Assembly (NCBI RefSeq): GCF_000247695.1
Contig: NW_004624730.1
Coordinates: forward strand, 34,104,582 to 34,168,581
Direction of reading: 5' to 3'
DNA length: 64,000 bases
Source of the DNA: Heterocephalus glaber
Taxonomy: Eukaryota > Chordata > Mammalia > Rodentia > Bathyergidae
Position numbers and translations under genes: made by a program. Positions 1 to 10,872 of the stretch are shown piece by piece. The notes below the pieces were generated by a model, which searched no databases, was not told the DNA's origin, and was given only the letters and a program-made list of their open reading frames with translations. How positions within the stretch are numbered: position 1 is the first letter of the stretch; each line of letters opens with the position of its first letter.

Positions 1-120
1 AGAGTGTTCCATCTCATTTCCCTTTGGGGTTGCTGTAGGTGATCTGGAAGTCTGGTTTTGAGGCTTATTTACGTGTTTTCTCATTTCGACTGGGGGGGGG
101 GGGCTGAGCACCTGGACAGA

Positions 121-500
121 TTACTTCCTCTGAGCTGGGAGAGGTGGGACAGGCGCTGGGAGCAGTGGTAGGGATGGTGGCCCCAAACCCCTTTCCTGTG
201 GGCTGGAAGCAATGGGAGGGATGGTGGCCGGGAAGCCACTTCCTCTAGTCCAGGAGAAGTGGGACGGCGGCTTAGAAGCCCCTATCTCTGGGCTGGGAGC
301 GGTGGGAGGGATGGTGGCTCGGAAGCCCCTTCCTCTGGGCCAGGAGCAGCAAGACGGAAGGTGGGCCAAAAGCCCTTTCTTCAGGGCTGGGAGCAGCGGG
401 AGGGATGGTGACTAGGAAGCCCCTTCCTCTGGACCAGGAGCAGTGGGACGGCGGCTCAAAGCCCCTACCTCTGGGCCGGGCGCAGCGGGACTCAGTACCT
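121..500. repeat. GC-rich minisatellite, ~47-bp unit arranged in ~90-bp dimers
   Basis: Variants of a unit like 'gaagccccttcctctgggcc' followed by 'aggagcagtgggacgg' recur. The landmark 'atggtgg' or 'atggtga' falls at 174, 221, 311 and 405, giving spacings of 47, 90 and 94 bases. Units alternate between two subtypes, so the array looks like a dimer of a ~45-47-base monomer. It is far more GC-rich than the surrounding intron. Open frames on both strands are by-products of the repeat. Confidence 0.85.
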
Positions 501-613
501 TGGTCTGGTGGTCCAGTGTCCTCTGCGTCTTTGTAGTGTGGAACTAGGTGCTTGTACAGAGGAGCCGGGGGTGGGGGTGGGGGGGTCTGTCCAGTGGATT
601 GTTGCTGGGGCGC

Positions 614-813
614 GGGCTGATTCGGTGTGTTCCGTGCGACTCGGGACCTCTGTAGGGCGTGGGCAGACTTGCCTCTCTGCACTGGGCTGATTCGGCGTGT
701 TCCACGTGACTTGGGACCTCAGTAGGGCGTGCGCAGACCTGCCTGTCTGCAGCGGGGTGATTCAGCATCTTCCGCACGACTCGGAACCTCAGTAGGGCGT
801 GCTAGACTTGCTA
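614..813. repeat. 70-bp tandem repeat, about 2.9 copies
   Basis: The landmark 'gggctgattcgg' or a close variant begins at 614, 684 and 754, an exact 70-base period. Each copy continues with 'tgttcc', 'gggacctc', 'gtagggcgtg' and 'cagac'. The third copy is cut short near 813. The block is CpG-rich and unlike the neighbouring intron. It might be the promoter end of a retroelement, but no adjoining retroelement body is visible. Confidence 0.9.
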
Positions 814-893
814 TATTGAAAGAGGTTTATATATGAAGACTGAAAGGCAATGAAAGCCAAGTAGGGAAGAGAAACTGTGCAGGAGTGCCATGT

Positions 894-895
<2 letters not shown>

Positions 896-940
<45 letters not shown>
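896..940. repeat. (CA)n microsatellite
   Basis: Uninterrupted CA dinucleotides over about 45 bases. Confidence 0.98.
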
Positions 941-942
<2 letters not shown>

Positions 943-1006
943 ACAGTGCTAATATGAAGTGCATGATCTCAGGAAACAACATGGCTTCCTCAAAGGACTT
1001 TTTTTA

Positions 1007-1088
1007 AAAAAATTCTGTACCAGGGATCGAACTCAGGACCTTGTGCTTTCAAGGCAGGCACAGCACCACTGAGCTACATCCCTGGCCC
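1007..1088 (-). mobile_element. tRNA-derived (ID-like) SINE
   Basis: Reverse complement of the family that begins 'gggccagggatgtagctcag'. Its A-tail is seen as T on this strand. A duplicated target 'aaaggactttt' flanks it, near 996 and just after 1088, supporting retrotransposition. Confidence 0.85.
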
Positions 1089-1221
1089 AAAGGACTTTTA
1101 AAGTGAGCATTTCGGTCCTTGAACCTAACCTGATCTACTCCCTGATCAGGTTCCTGTTTTCCTTGGCTGGGTTTATGCAATACCGATTTCCAACTTGGTA
1201 AAGTGCTCTGTGCAGACAAGA

Positions 1222-1440
1222 GCAGACAAGCCAGACTGCCTGCTTTCAAATCCCAGCCTCATCACTTGCTAGTGGGTAACCTTGAGCAATGAACTCATCT
1301 TTGCTGTGCCTTAGTTTCCTCATGTGCAAAATAAGAATAATAATAAACTAATTGTATATGTTTGTTGGAAGGGATCAATTAGTTTACAGCATGGCTAGGG
1401 ACATTATAAATGATATATTAGTGTTAACTGTCATTTTTAA
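1222..1440 (+). mobile_element. MIR SINE relic
   Basis: It shows the MIR order: 'agactgcctgctttcaaatc', then 'cttgagcaatgaactcatct', then 'gtgccttagtttcctcatgtg' and 'aaaataagaataataataa'. It is diverged, as expected of an old mammalian family. Confidence 0.75.
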
Positions 1441-3003
1441 TATGCAGAAGGTAGACAACCCTTAGTATTAATGTGTGGGAGCTTCATAAAATACAACACA
1501 AAGATATACAAATGTTCAGGATATAAGGATTATGTGGAACTCAGTTCTGTGCTTGATTAAAGACTAATTTCCTAAGAGCAAAAAGACACCTTTTCTGTTC
1601 CTGACCCCTTCTGCTGCTCTTTATCTCACAACCAGGCACGTGCTTTCCCTGAAGCCCAGAAAGTCTGTTTGTGTGTGTAACAGGTGAGTGTGGTAGGAGA
1701 GGGGAGCTAGACAAACCAATGTAAGCATGAGACATTTTCCTCTATGCCAATCTTACTCAAAGATTTGTAGAGCAAAATATTATTATTGTTTTAAAAGGTT
1801 ATTAAGGCATAGAACAGAAAGTTTGCATAAATTTTTATGATAAAGCCATAAGTTTCTCATATTGCTTGCATTTATGGCCACCATAGTGTATCATGTAGTC
1901 GAACCACTGCCTTACCATGAAAAACCTTGCTAAATCCTTCTCTAGCAGAGGCTTCAAATGGAGAAAATAAGGGGAAAATAGCTATCTTGGGTTGGCAGAT
2001 GGGGAAGGACCTCAGGAAAGGGAAAATGAAGGAGACTAAGGGCCCCAGACACAAAGACAACAAGTGGGACAGTGAAACAGAGACAAGGAAAAGGACAAGC
2101 GGCATTCCAGGGCAGTCCCATGGAGACAGCCCGCCTCCTCTGCAAGCTCCTGCACGGAACACTGCTGGCCACTCTGTGGTGAACCTCATATTTCAACATA
2201 CAGAGCAGTCAGTGCTTTGTTTTCAAATATTACAGGATTAGGAACTCCCCCTTACCCCGTGTTCCCTGTCAAAGGCTTAGAAACTCACACTCTATTATGT
2301 CAAATTTAAAAGTTGCCTTTATGGTTACGTACCAGACACCTGACAAATGTAGATAAGCACCGCAGTGCCAAAATGGATTTGGTGCTGCCAGCAAGCTGTA
2401 AGGGGAGAGGTTTTAATATCACTTAGATTAAGATGGCATCTGCTTCCAGACATCTCCCATGGCAGAACCAGGAAGGAAGGCCAGCTCTACACTATTAAGA
2501 GAGCAATAAAGCTTGCTTCCTGTTGGAGCATGAAACTAGATTTGCCAGTAGAAAATCTCATTAGGGCCAATATTTTTTTACTCTTATCAATCTCTGCCAA
2601 GTTGCTTGCTTTATTCTTTCATCCACAAGATAGTATTCCCTTTAAATTAAAGTAAAAAAACTGTTCCAGGAAGCTGACACACAGACAGTTGTGTAAATAA
2701 AAAGCTCCAGACAAGATAATAGAATAAGAATCTATGTGTCAAGATTCCACATCAGTCTGTCTGACCAATAAGGATGACAATAAGGATGATTAAAAGATCA
2801 AAAATCTAAGACTTAAGTAAGATGTCTATAATTCAATGACAGATGCTCCCAAGTATAAAAGCAACTGTTTCACTGATAATGGTCTTAGAAATATTGAAAT
2901 ATTAGCTGCCACATAGAACTGGCTGGGTTTAGCTAAATTTATTTGAGCAGCTCAGTGAACATTTGGAAAACTGTTCTTTAGCTAGTGTTTTGCCTAATAC
3001 ATT

Positions 3004-3835
3004 CATTACCTTTTTTTTGGTTGTTATTAAATTCTTTTATTGGTACATTGTAGGTATACAACACAATTATATTTCTCATTGGGAATTGTACCCTTACATA
3101 ATGCATCTTGGTTCTTATTTTTTCCCCATTCCTAGCTCTCCCTTCATGCCCTCCACCCTTCCCTATTTACAAAGATTTTATTTCCATTTTTTCCATTTCT
3201 CATCATTTTTTCCTTTCTCTTCTTTCCTTTCCCCTGTGCCTCCCATTACCCCTACCCCTTTGGGCCTTTTATTCCTACTTTGCATTATCAATTATTCATT
3301 CTAATCATTGATACATTTTAGGTATACAATATAATGACATTCATCATTGGAAATTTGCACCTTTACATAATCTCTCTTGGTTCTTATTTTTCACCCTTGC
3401 CCAGCCCTCCCTTCAACCCCTCCAGTCCTCCCTATTTACAAAGATTTTGTTCCTATTTTTCCATTTTCTCATATTAATCCCATTCCCTTCTATCCTTTCC
3501 TCTAGCCCTCCCACTTCCTTCCCCTTTGCCCCTTTTCTTCCTATTTCACATCACCTATTATACATTTCGTCCTTATTTACACTTTCAGTTTCTCACACCA
3601 GAGAAACTATTCGGTATTTACACGTGTGGCCTATTTATTTCACTTAAGAGTATTGCTTCAATGTGCATTCACTTAGCTATAAATGTCTCTAATTTCTCAT
3701 TTTTTATGGCTGAGTAGTACTCCATTTTATAAAAAAACCACATTTTCTTTATCCAGTCTCCAGTTGATGGGCATTTGGGCTGTTTCCAAGTTTTAGCTAT
3801 TACAAACTGCACTGCTATGAACATGCTTTTTAATG
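3004..3835 (-). mobile_element. L1 3' end (ORF2 C-terminus plus 3' UTR) with duplicated 3' UTR
   Basis: Read on the minus strand, 3835-3600 matches the end of L1 ORF2, the region coding a peptide like MEYYSAIK. The rest is a purine-rich L1 3' UTR. The plus strand carries 'tgagtagtactccattttat' at about 3710, also seen in the L1 at 43731. The 3' UTR segment occurs twice in a row: 'tacatt..taggtataca' starts at 3044 and again at 3312. The element is 5'-truncated and non-coding. Confidence 0.88.
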
Positions 3836-4009
3836 TGCCCAAAGGCTGATTTATTCAGTTGATACAAGTATTGCTAACCTTCTATGTGCTTCAAATAGCA
3901 TAATAAAAAGTGTATGTATGAAATGGAAATGGAAAAAGATTATTTTGCTTCATTTTGTTTGAGCATAGGGTTAGTGGGTGTGGCTTGTTTTAGAGAGAAA
4001 ATTCAACAG

Positions 4010-4150
4010 TAGTTTAAGTTCTCATCTTTCTGAGCCTTAATTTTTTTCAAACTTAAAATGGGAATGTAATAATACCACCTCATATGGCTACAGAAAAACA
4101 TAAATGCAATAATGTTGGAAAAACTCCCAGCACAGAGCTCAGTATATAAA
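4010..4150 (+). mobile_element. MIR SINE relic
   Basis: It contains 'ttctgagccttaattttttt', 'aaaatgggaatgtaataata' and 'cacctcatatgg', the usual MIR core-to-3' order, heavily diverged. Confidence 0.55.
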
Positions 4151-5390
4151 GATACTCATTAGTCAGCTCCCTGTCCCTCTGCTGCTGTGTGGCCCAGGAA
4201 CCCCGCTCACTGGCACGCCCCACAGGACCCAATTCAAGACTGGTGGAAATTGCTGGTTGTCTGTCGAGCAGCCACACTGCCTTCTCGGTACCTAGACTTT
4301 CATTTGCTGATGACCCTTCCCCCACTACCAAACTGACCCAGAGGAAGGCTGGCTTCCAATCCCCTTACTGGTCTTCAGTTCCTCCAGAATCTCTGCATCA
4401 CAAGCCAGTCACCCCATCCCTCCACCTCTTTGGCCAACTTATTAGTTTATGTGACTAAAGGAGCCCAGAGTGAATCTCTGGAGTCTGTGATGAGGCAAAG
4501 GACCCTGGTAAATATATACAAGAAAGCTCCACCTCCGCTCTATTGACAGCCACCCTAATGCCATAAGAGAAATCACCTTTGGGATAGCAAAGCAAAAAAA
4601 AAGGTAGTCCTCAGTAACTCAGAACAAGCAATCTTCAAGTATATGTAACTGCACCCCCAGTGCCAAGAGGTGATAAATCCCTGGTACAGTTTTAAGGAAT
4701 TTCAACTGAATTTTCCATAACCTACTTCACTAAAAATAAAATCCCTAATTGACACAACAAGAAGTTAGAAACATCCTTGTCAGTAAAAAAAGAACTACAA
4801 CCCAAAACTCAAGAAGCTCAAAATAAAGAGCTAATAAAAAGCAGAGATCATCATTTGACCTTTTTAATATGTTATAGTTAAACAAGGAGAATCCATAACT
4901 TCTCTCGTGTCTTTCTATATATTGTTGATTTAGGGGTTTTGTCATATACCAGAATTACCTTCTACTGTAATACAAGGCTTCATTCAGCTCTTCTAAAATC
5001 AGGATAAATTGGTTTTATCACACAAACCTACATAGTAGGTTGATTTTCTTATTTTTCTGCATACATTTTGTAGATTATTCATTCTGGTACATTCATTACA
5101 AAAAAATCAAATTATTCAAAATCAGATGTTCATGGAAATGGTAGTAATAAGCAACTGGTAACACCTACTTTGAAAATTTTCTAGTTCAAAATTATCTTAA
5201 CCATGTTTTATGATAGAATTTGAGAGGTTTAATTGACCAAATACTGATATCAATAAACTAGCATGAACCACAGCAGCCAACCCCCATACAGCTCCAACCA
5301 GGCAGATATCCTGTGGCAGGCGCTTCCATTGTTCATCTTTGATTTCTAAAGTACATAGAATCATTCTTGGGGTTTTCTTGTTTTGTTTTA

Positions 5391-5467
5391 TTTTGGTACC
5401 AGGGATCAAACTCGGGTCCTTGCACTTGCTCAGCAGACAGCGAAATCACTGAGCTAAATCCCCAGCC
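5391..5467 (-). mobile_element. tRNA-derived (ID-like) SINE
   Basis: Minus-strand copy. The plus strand reads 'ggtaccagggatcaaactcg' and ends 'gctaaatccccagcc'. An A-rich tail appears as 'ttttgttttattttgg' at the left. Confidence 0.9.
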
Positions 5468-6146
5468 TTACAATCATTCTTAATGTAAGACATGGGGAGT
5501 AAGCTGTCAGATACCTTCCACTGTCCTCTTCAGAAAAGGGATGTTTACCTCTGAACAGGCTTCTGTTTTCTTACCTTTCTGTTTTCTTTTCATCAGGAAA
5601 AGAGCCTAGGAAGCCAGAGAGGCCAGTGGATTTACTCCTTGGGAAAGGACTAAGAGCCACTGATAGGACGAAAACAGAAAACAAAGGGAAGGGAAGGGAA
5701 GAGACCAAAAAGCCTCCACAGGGGAAAAAAAACTATCAAGTAGAAACAAAATTATTTTTAAGTGTGCAAGGATTGTATAGGGAAATTTATAAAACTTTAT
5801 AATATACAAATTTGTAATATTTATAAAGAAGACATTATTTATAAGAGATTGAATAAATGGAGATATACCCCAACGTCATAAGCAGGAAAACTTAATATTG
5901 TAGAGATGTCAAGTCTCCAGAAATTCATCAATTTCAACCAAAATCCACTAAATTTTTTAAATAATTTGATAAGCTAATTATAAACTACATGGAAGAGTAA
6001 AGAGCCATGAAGAGCCTAAAGGATGCTGAGGATTGAAGAAGTGAAAAAAAAGGATTTGCCCTACCAAGTATCAACACTTATTACAAAACCTCAGTAATTC
6101 AAAATGATCCTGGGCTGTGGGAGAAGCTGACCATGGAATACAATAT

Positions 6147-6292
6147 CAGGTTGAATATTCATAGTCTGAAATGCAAAAATGTTACAAAAATCCAAAACTT
6201 TTTTGAGTATTGGATTCAAATTCCCAGCTTCATAAATTTAAAATCTGAGACATTTCTGGGCTCAAGCATTTCAAATAAGTGATATTCAACCT
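6147..6292. mobile_element. Short Tigger/MER44-like DNA transposon relic
   Basis: Terminal inverted repeats are visible: 'caggttgaatattc' at the left and 'gatattcaacct' at the right. Inside the ends, 'tctgaaatgc' faces 'gcatttcaaat'. Length and ends fit a non-autonomous mariner/Tigger-type element; the exact subfamily is not established. Confidence 0.6.
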
Positions 6293-6497
6293 ATGGAAAG
6301 TCCAGAAACAACACTTGTGAAACTTTAATAAATAAGAAAATCATTTCTTTTTCTATCAATGGGAAAACATGTGACACTAGCTAAATGGGCCTGAAACAAG
6401 TAGTTATTTTCCATGATAACATGAGAAATAAATGAAACCAGATCTTCACCTTACACTAGACACACACAAAATAATTTAAGATCAATTAGAAATTTAA

Positions 6498-6579
6498 GGG
6501 GCCAGGGATTTAGCTCAGTGGTTTCGCCGCCTGCTGCGCAAGCGCAAGGACCCGAGTTCAATCCCCGGTACCAAAAAAA
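6498..6579 (+). mobile_element. tRNA-derived (ID-like) SINE nested in an L1 relic
   Basis: A-box-like 'tagctcagtgg' and B-box-like 'gagttcaatcc' are present, ending 'ggtaccaaaaaaag'. The target duplication 'gaaatttaag' lies on both sides, so the insertion post-dates the L1 fragment around it. Confidence 0.93.
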
Positions 6580-7593
6580 GGAAATTTAAGTGACAAGATC
6601 AAAACATTAAAAATTTTAGTGGAAGATAATCCCTTTTCAAATTTTAATAGTTTCCTTTATGTTAGAGACATATCCCACATCAGGGGACAGAGCATATTCA
6701 AACTATAAAAGTTCCTTTTTTTACAGAATGACTTCAGTTACATTGCCCAAGGAAACCCCAGGATGCTAATTTAGAGAACCAGTTTCCCATAACCTGCTGA
6801 TAATATAACTTTTAGGTTTACAGATGAAGATGAGTTTACTTACTGTTATTATGAATGTTTTTAAATAAATTAAAATGTATTACATTGCTCCCAAACCCCA
6901 CAGAATTTGACATATACAATAATAGCATTGTACTTGATACTCATCATGGATGCCACCTCCTGTCATCAGGACAGGAAATATCTCTTTAATTGCTAGCATT
7001 TAGTATTAAGCAAATAGGGAATTATAAACCAACAGTTTGAATCACCAGGTTTTATCAGGAAATGGTGGGGACCATGCCAAGATTGTGTTGAAGGGAAGGT
7101 ATAATTTTATGATCCATATTCTACATAATTATTTCTGGAAGAGCATCAACAAGCAATAGTGGGTCTAAGTGAGGCGCTGGAAAGACCAGATGGGTGGAAA
7201 GAGGATTACAGGAAAATAATGAAAGAGAATAATTGAAAGATTAGGAAGCCAAGTCTTTGCTTTGGACAAGTCACTTGGCCATCTAGAGGTGAAATGATCC
7301 TCCCTTGCTAAGATTAAAGAGTAGGTGTTTAGTGGAGAAAAAAAAATAATATTAAAAGTATGCAGCATCACAGGGCCTCCCTATATGGAGAGAGCTAGAG
7401 AAGGAATGAGCCGGGACCTCAGGACAGCCTGTGTCTGTCTATCTGTTTCAAAAAAGTTACAATAAGGTCAGGCTCTTACTTCAGGGAGGTTTTCTTATTT
7501 CAAAATTCTACAAATGGGATTTTTAAGTTCTGGAGTTGTATTCAATTTAAAATGAAGTGAAAGGTATAGGGAGGGAAGGGAGTTAGGGAAATA

Positions 7594-7929
7594 CAGGTTG
7601 AGCATTCCTAATCCAAACATTCAAATTCTGAAATCTTCTAATATTAAAACTGTTTGAGCACTGACATGATACCACAAATGAAAAATTCCATACCTGACCT
7701 CATGTGATGGGGCCCAGTCAAACTGCAGGTTCACTGAAAACACTGTATAAAATTATCTTTAAGCTCTGTGTATAAGGGGCGTATGAAACAAATGAATTTT
7801 GTATTTAGACTCAGGTTCTACCCTTAAGATTTCTCCTTGTATATTATGCAAATATTACACAAATTCCAAAATTCCAAAATCCGAATCACTTTTGGTCTCA
7901 AGCATTTAGAATAAGGCATGCTCAACCTG
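7594..7929. mobile_element. Tigger/MER44-like DNA transposon relic
   Basis: Terminal inverted repeats: 'caggttgagcattcctaatc' at the left and 'aataaggcatgctcaacctg' at the right. The interior has the typical 'attccaaaattccaaaatcc' run. There is no transposase reading frame in 336 bases, so this is a non-autonomous copy. Confidence 0.75.
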
Positions 7930-8859
7930 TGCCACAGAGCAAAAGCCCAACTAAGTTGCCTCTCAACTTCAACTACCACCTATTTATTCTTTCAAGGTGG
8001 AGATGGAGCTACACATGGCCAAACTCTGTTACCACGGTGTTCTACAGAAGTACATACTCTAGCACCTTACTTTGAAACTGAGGAGTTCTAGTGACTGCTT
8101 TTGTTCAGTGCCTTTGGATGTTAGCTAAACGTGAGATTAAAACTGTCTCATTTCAGTAATCTACTCCACATTTCAGAATAAAGCTCTGAAACCACATTTG
8201 GGTAGTATCAAAGTCTCACTTTACAGTGTCTAGGATCAGGGGCAACCAGTGTGCAGTAGATCAGAGATGGAGGGCTATGTACATCTTAGGGAGATCTCCC
8301 TCAGGGTGAAAGACAGCACATTGCCCTTGGAGCCATAAAGCTCCTTTCTTGGCTCTGAGGTTTGAACAAGTTCAATTTCTCCAGATCTCCAGGAGATGTT
8401 TACTGGCTTGATTTGGAGGACGAATTCCTTTCAGGTCTTTTGCTCTGGTCTGTTGTGCCAATGCCCTGATCTAGAAAGCCTATTTTCTGTAAATTGTCTT
8501 GTGAAGACCATTCTTTCTCTAAGCTTCAACAGTCAACTATAGGCATAAACCCTTTACTGCTTTTTTTTTCTCCCAGAATCATCATCTTCAAGGTCTTTCT
8601 TCAAGGAATCAAAAAGATAGTTCATATTTTATAAATCACTTACATATATCATGAACTATGGCCATCAGCATATCAAATGCAAAGGAACGGATGGCTGTAA
8701 CCACAAAGGAGGCATCACACATTCACAAATACACAATGGGGCAAGTGGGTAAATACTCTGTTGTTTTTCTATCCCCAGCCCATCTTCTTCCACAATGCAC
8801 TATGCACAAAGCCTTCTAACATGACCAATCACAGAACTACAAAGCTACCTACTGAGATT

Positions 8860-8970
8860 GTGCCCAAGACTTTGTCTTTCTGAGTCTCTGGTTTTTCATC
8901 CATAAAATGGAAGTTAAAATATTCCCCATCTAAACAATTATTATAAAGATTACATTTTGCTTAATTAATA
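8860..8970 (+). mobile_element. MIR-like fragment
   Basis: 'ctgagtctctggtttttcat' then 'ccataaaatggaagttaaaa' and 'attataaagatta' follow the MIR 3'-half pattern. Weak and short. Confidence 0.45.
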
Positions 8971-9186
8971 CGAATCTGCCCATTTGCCTTGGAGAAATTG
9001 AGATCCAGCAAGGTCGAGAGATATGTCAAATGTTGATGGTAGTGATGAGGAGGACAAAAAAAGCAATGTCTCTCGGATCCTGGTGGATGTTCTGTTAGGT
9101 GAATGGAGCCAGATTCTCCTGAAACAGTCAGCAAACATTCATGGTCTGCTCAGCATGTAAAACTTGTGCTCAAATCTAGCCCTATT

Positions 9187-9284
9187 GGGCCAGGAATTTA
9201 GCTCTGTGGATTCCAGCGCCTGTCTTGCAAGTGCAAGGTCCCGAGTTGGATCCGCGGTACCGAAAACCAAACAAACCAACAAAC
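9187..9284 (+). mobile_element. tRNA-derived (ID-like) SINE
   Basis: 'gggccaggaatttagctctg' at the start and 'tggatccgcggtaccgaaaa' at the end, followed by an A-rich tail of 'acaaaccaac' type. Somewhat diverged. Confidence 0.9.
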
Positions 9285-9468
9285 AGATCTAGACCTATCT
9301 TTTATTAGTGTCCACATCAACTCCTCTGGTGAAACTAAGTCCCTACGTTATCCCAGTGTCCCACCCTCCACCCTGATTCTCAAAAGAGAAGGGATCTGAT
9401 ACCAAGTAGAATTGAACTATATAACACTGTCAATACTGAACCATTTTTAACTCAAAAACAGCAGTTTA

Positions 9469-9550
9469 GGGCTGAGGGTTTAGTTCAGTGGTTCTGCCAC
9501 CTGCCTCACAAGCTCAAGCACCCGAGTTCGATCCCCAGTACCAAAAAAAA
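9469..9550 (+). mobile_element. tRNA-derived (ID-like) SINE, left arm of an inverted SINE pair
   Basis: It starts 'gggctgagggtttagttcag' and ends 'cgatccccagtaccaaaaaa'. 'aaaacagcagtt' flanks both sides (before 9469 and after the A-tail) as the target duplication. Confidence 0.93.
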
Positions 9551-9599
9551 CAGCAGTTCATTTGGTTGAACCTGTTAACACAGCAGTGTTTATTGTATC

Positions 9600-9682
9600 T
9601 TTTTTTTTTGGTACTGGGGATCGAATTCTGGACCTTGCACTTGCAAGGCAGGCGGTGGAACCACTGAGCTAAATCCCAGCCC
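9600..9682 (-). mobile_element. tRNA-derived (ID-like) SINE, right arm of an inverted SINE pair
   Basis: The plus strand shows the T-run, then 'ggtactggggatcgaattct' and 'ctgagctaaatcccagccc'. A 16-base target duplication 'aacacagcagtgttta' / 'aacacagtagtgttta' flanks it. Confidence 0.94.
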
Positions 9683-9719
9683 ATAACACAGTAGTGTTTA
9701 AAGTGGTGCCTTTGCTAGT

Positions 9720-9772
9720 TGATAATCTTTCTATCTCTCCTTTCCTTTCTTCCCTTCCTTCCTTTCTTCTAC
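9720..9772. repeat. Pyrimidine-rich (TTCC)n-like tract
   Basis: About 50 bases of imperfect C/T repeats such as 'tttcttcccttccttccttt'. Confidence 0.8.
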
Positions 9773-10822
9773 ATCATGAAAGTATAATAACACACATTTA
9801 CAGGACCCTTAGAAAATATAAATAAAATTACATATTAAATACAATTATTATTTTATGTTTGCTTTCATCATTTTGTATGCATATTTGAAATATTTGTAAT
9901 TGTTAATAATATTCCAGTTTTTAATTATAATGCAATTAACTCCTAGCCTGTTTCCTCATCTGCAATAAGAGGGAACTGCAGTGCATTATCTCTAAAGCTT
10001 CTTTTTGGGTTTATCAGTCGATTTTTATGTCAGAATTAATTTACATATATTTTATTTGATAAAAACACTGATTTTTACATTTTTGTTTCATTAGTGTTCT
10101 GGGTTATCATTCATGCAGTGCAACTGTTCACTTACAATTTTCAAAATATCAGGAACCATTTCCCACCTTTAAAATAATAAGAAAAAGAAAGGTTTTATGT
10201 GAGCTCCATTTTTTTTCAATCAGGGCCAACTAAAAAATTTAAATATCAACTTTTTTCACTTAAAATAAAAGTTGTGCCTATTCCTGAGGCACAAATGCCC
10301 ATTTTTTAACATAGATGACCTGCATTACTAAAAGAAGAATGTCACAAAGTGTTAGTATCTGTGCCGGAGAAGGAACAGCCAAGGCCACATTCTGCTTATT
10401 ACTTTGTCTGTGCAGCAGGTTCACAAGGAACTACGCACCATTAGCCCATGTCAAGGCCTGAATGCATTCCACAGGATCAATACTAGTCTCATTTTACAGA
10501 TGGGAAGGGACTGCCCGGAAAAGCACAACTGCCTTGCAGTATTTGTCAAAGGCCAGCCGTATGCTAAGGGATAGACAGGAAGCTTCCTGTGGCCTGTGAG
10601 CCCTGGGGAGACATTGCTAGGTTAAAGAATAATGACATCTCAACCTGGAAACAAGTGCAAACTTTAACCAAGTCTTTTGGTAGTTTAAACAGTTTTCCTC
10701 CAACTTTTGAGATTTGAGAGCTGACAGCAAAACACACAAAGGGCCAGGCTCACTGAATAAGGTGAGGACTTAAACCTAGTTATTTTATCAAATTCCCAGG
10801 GTGATTCTAATTCACACTGAAA

Positions 10823-10872
10823 TGTGTGTGTCTGTGTATGTATGTATGTGTGTGTGTGTGTGTGTGTGTGTA
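10823..10872. repeat. (GT)n microsatellite, interrupted
   Basis: A GT/TATG run of about 50 bases; the right part is a pure GT tract. Confidence 0.95.

Larger units (their letters stand above)
5830..6750 (+). mobile_element. Degraded L1 ORF2 fragment, interrupted by two later insertions
   Basis: Pieces such as 'ccagaaattcatcaatttca', 'ctacatggaagagtaaagag' and 'ccttacactagacacacaca' match the order of L1 ORF2 3'-part sequence. Every reading frame is broken. A Tigger-like DNA element (6147-6292) and a tRNA-derived SINE (6498-6579) sit inside it. Outer borders are approximate. Confidence 0.5.

Noticed and set aside
614..813. CRISPR-like array
   Set aside because: The 70-base copies are contiguous with no unique spacers, and the host is a mammal. 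These are tandem repeats.
6498..6579. tRNA gene in this and the similar copies
   Set aside because: A- and B-box-like sequences are present, but the copies have A-tails and target duplications and lack a paired acceptor stem. They are tRNA-derived SINEs.
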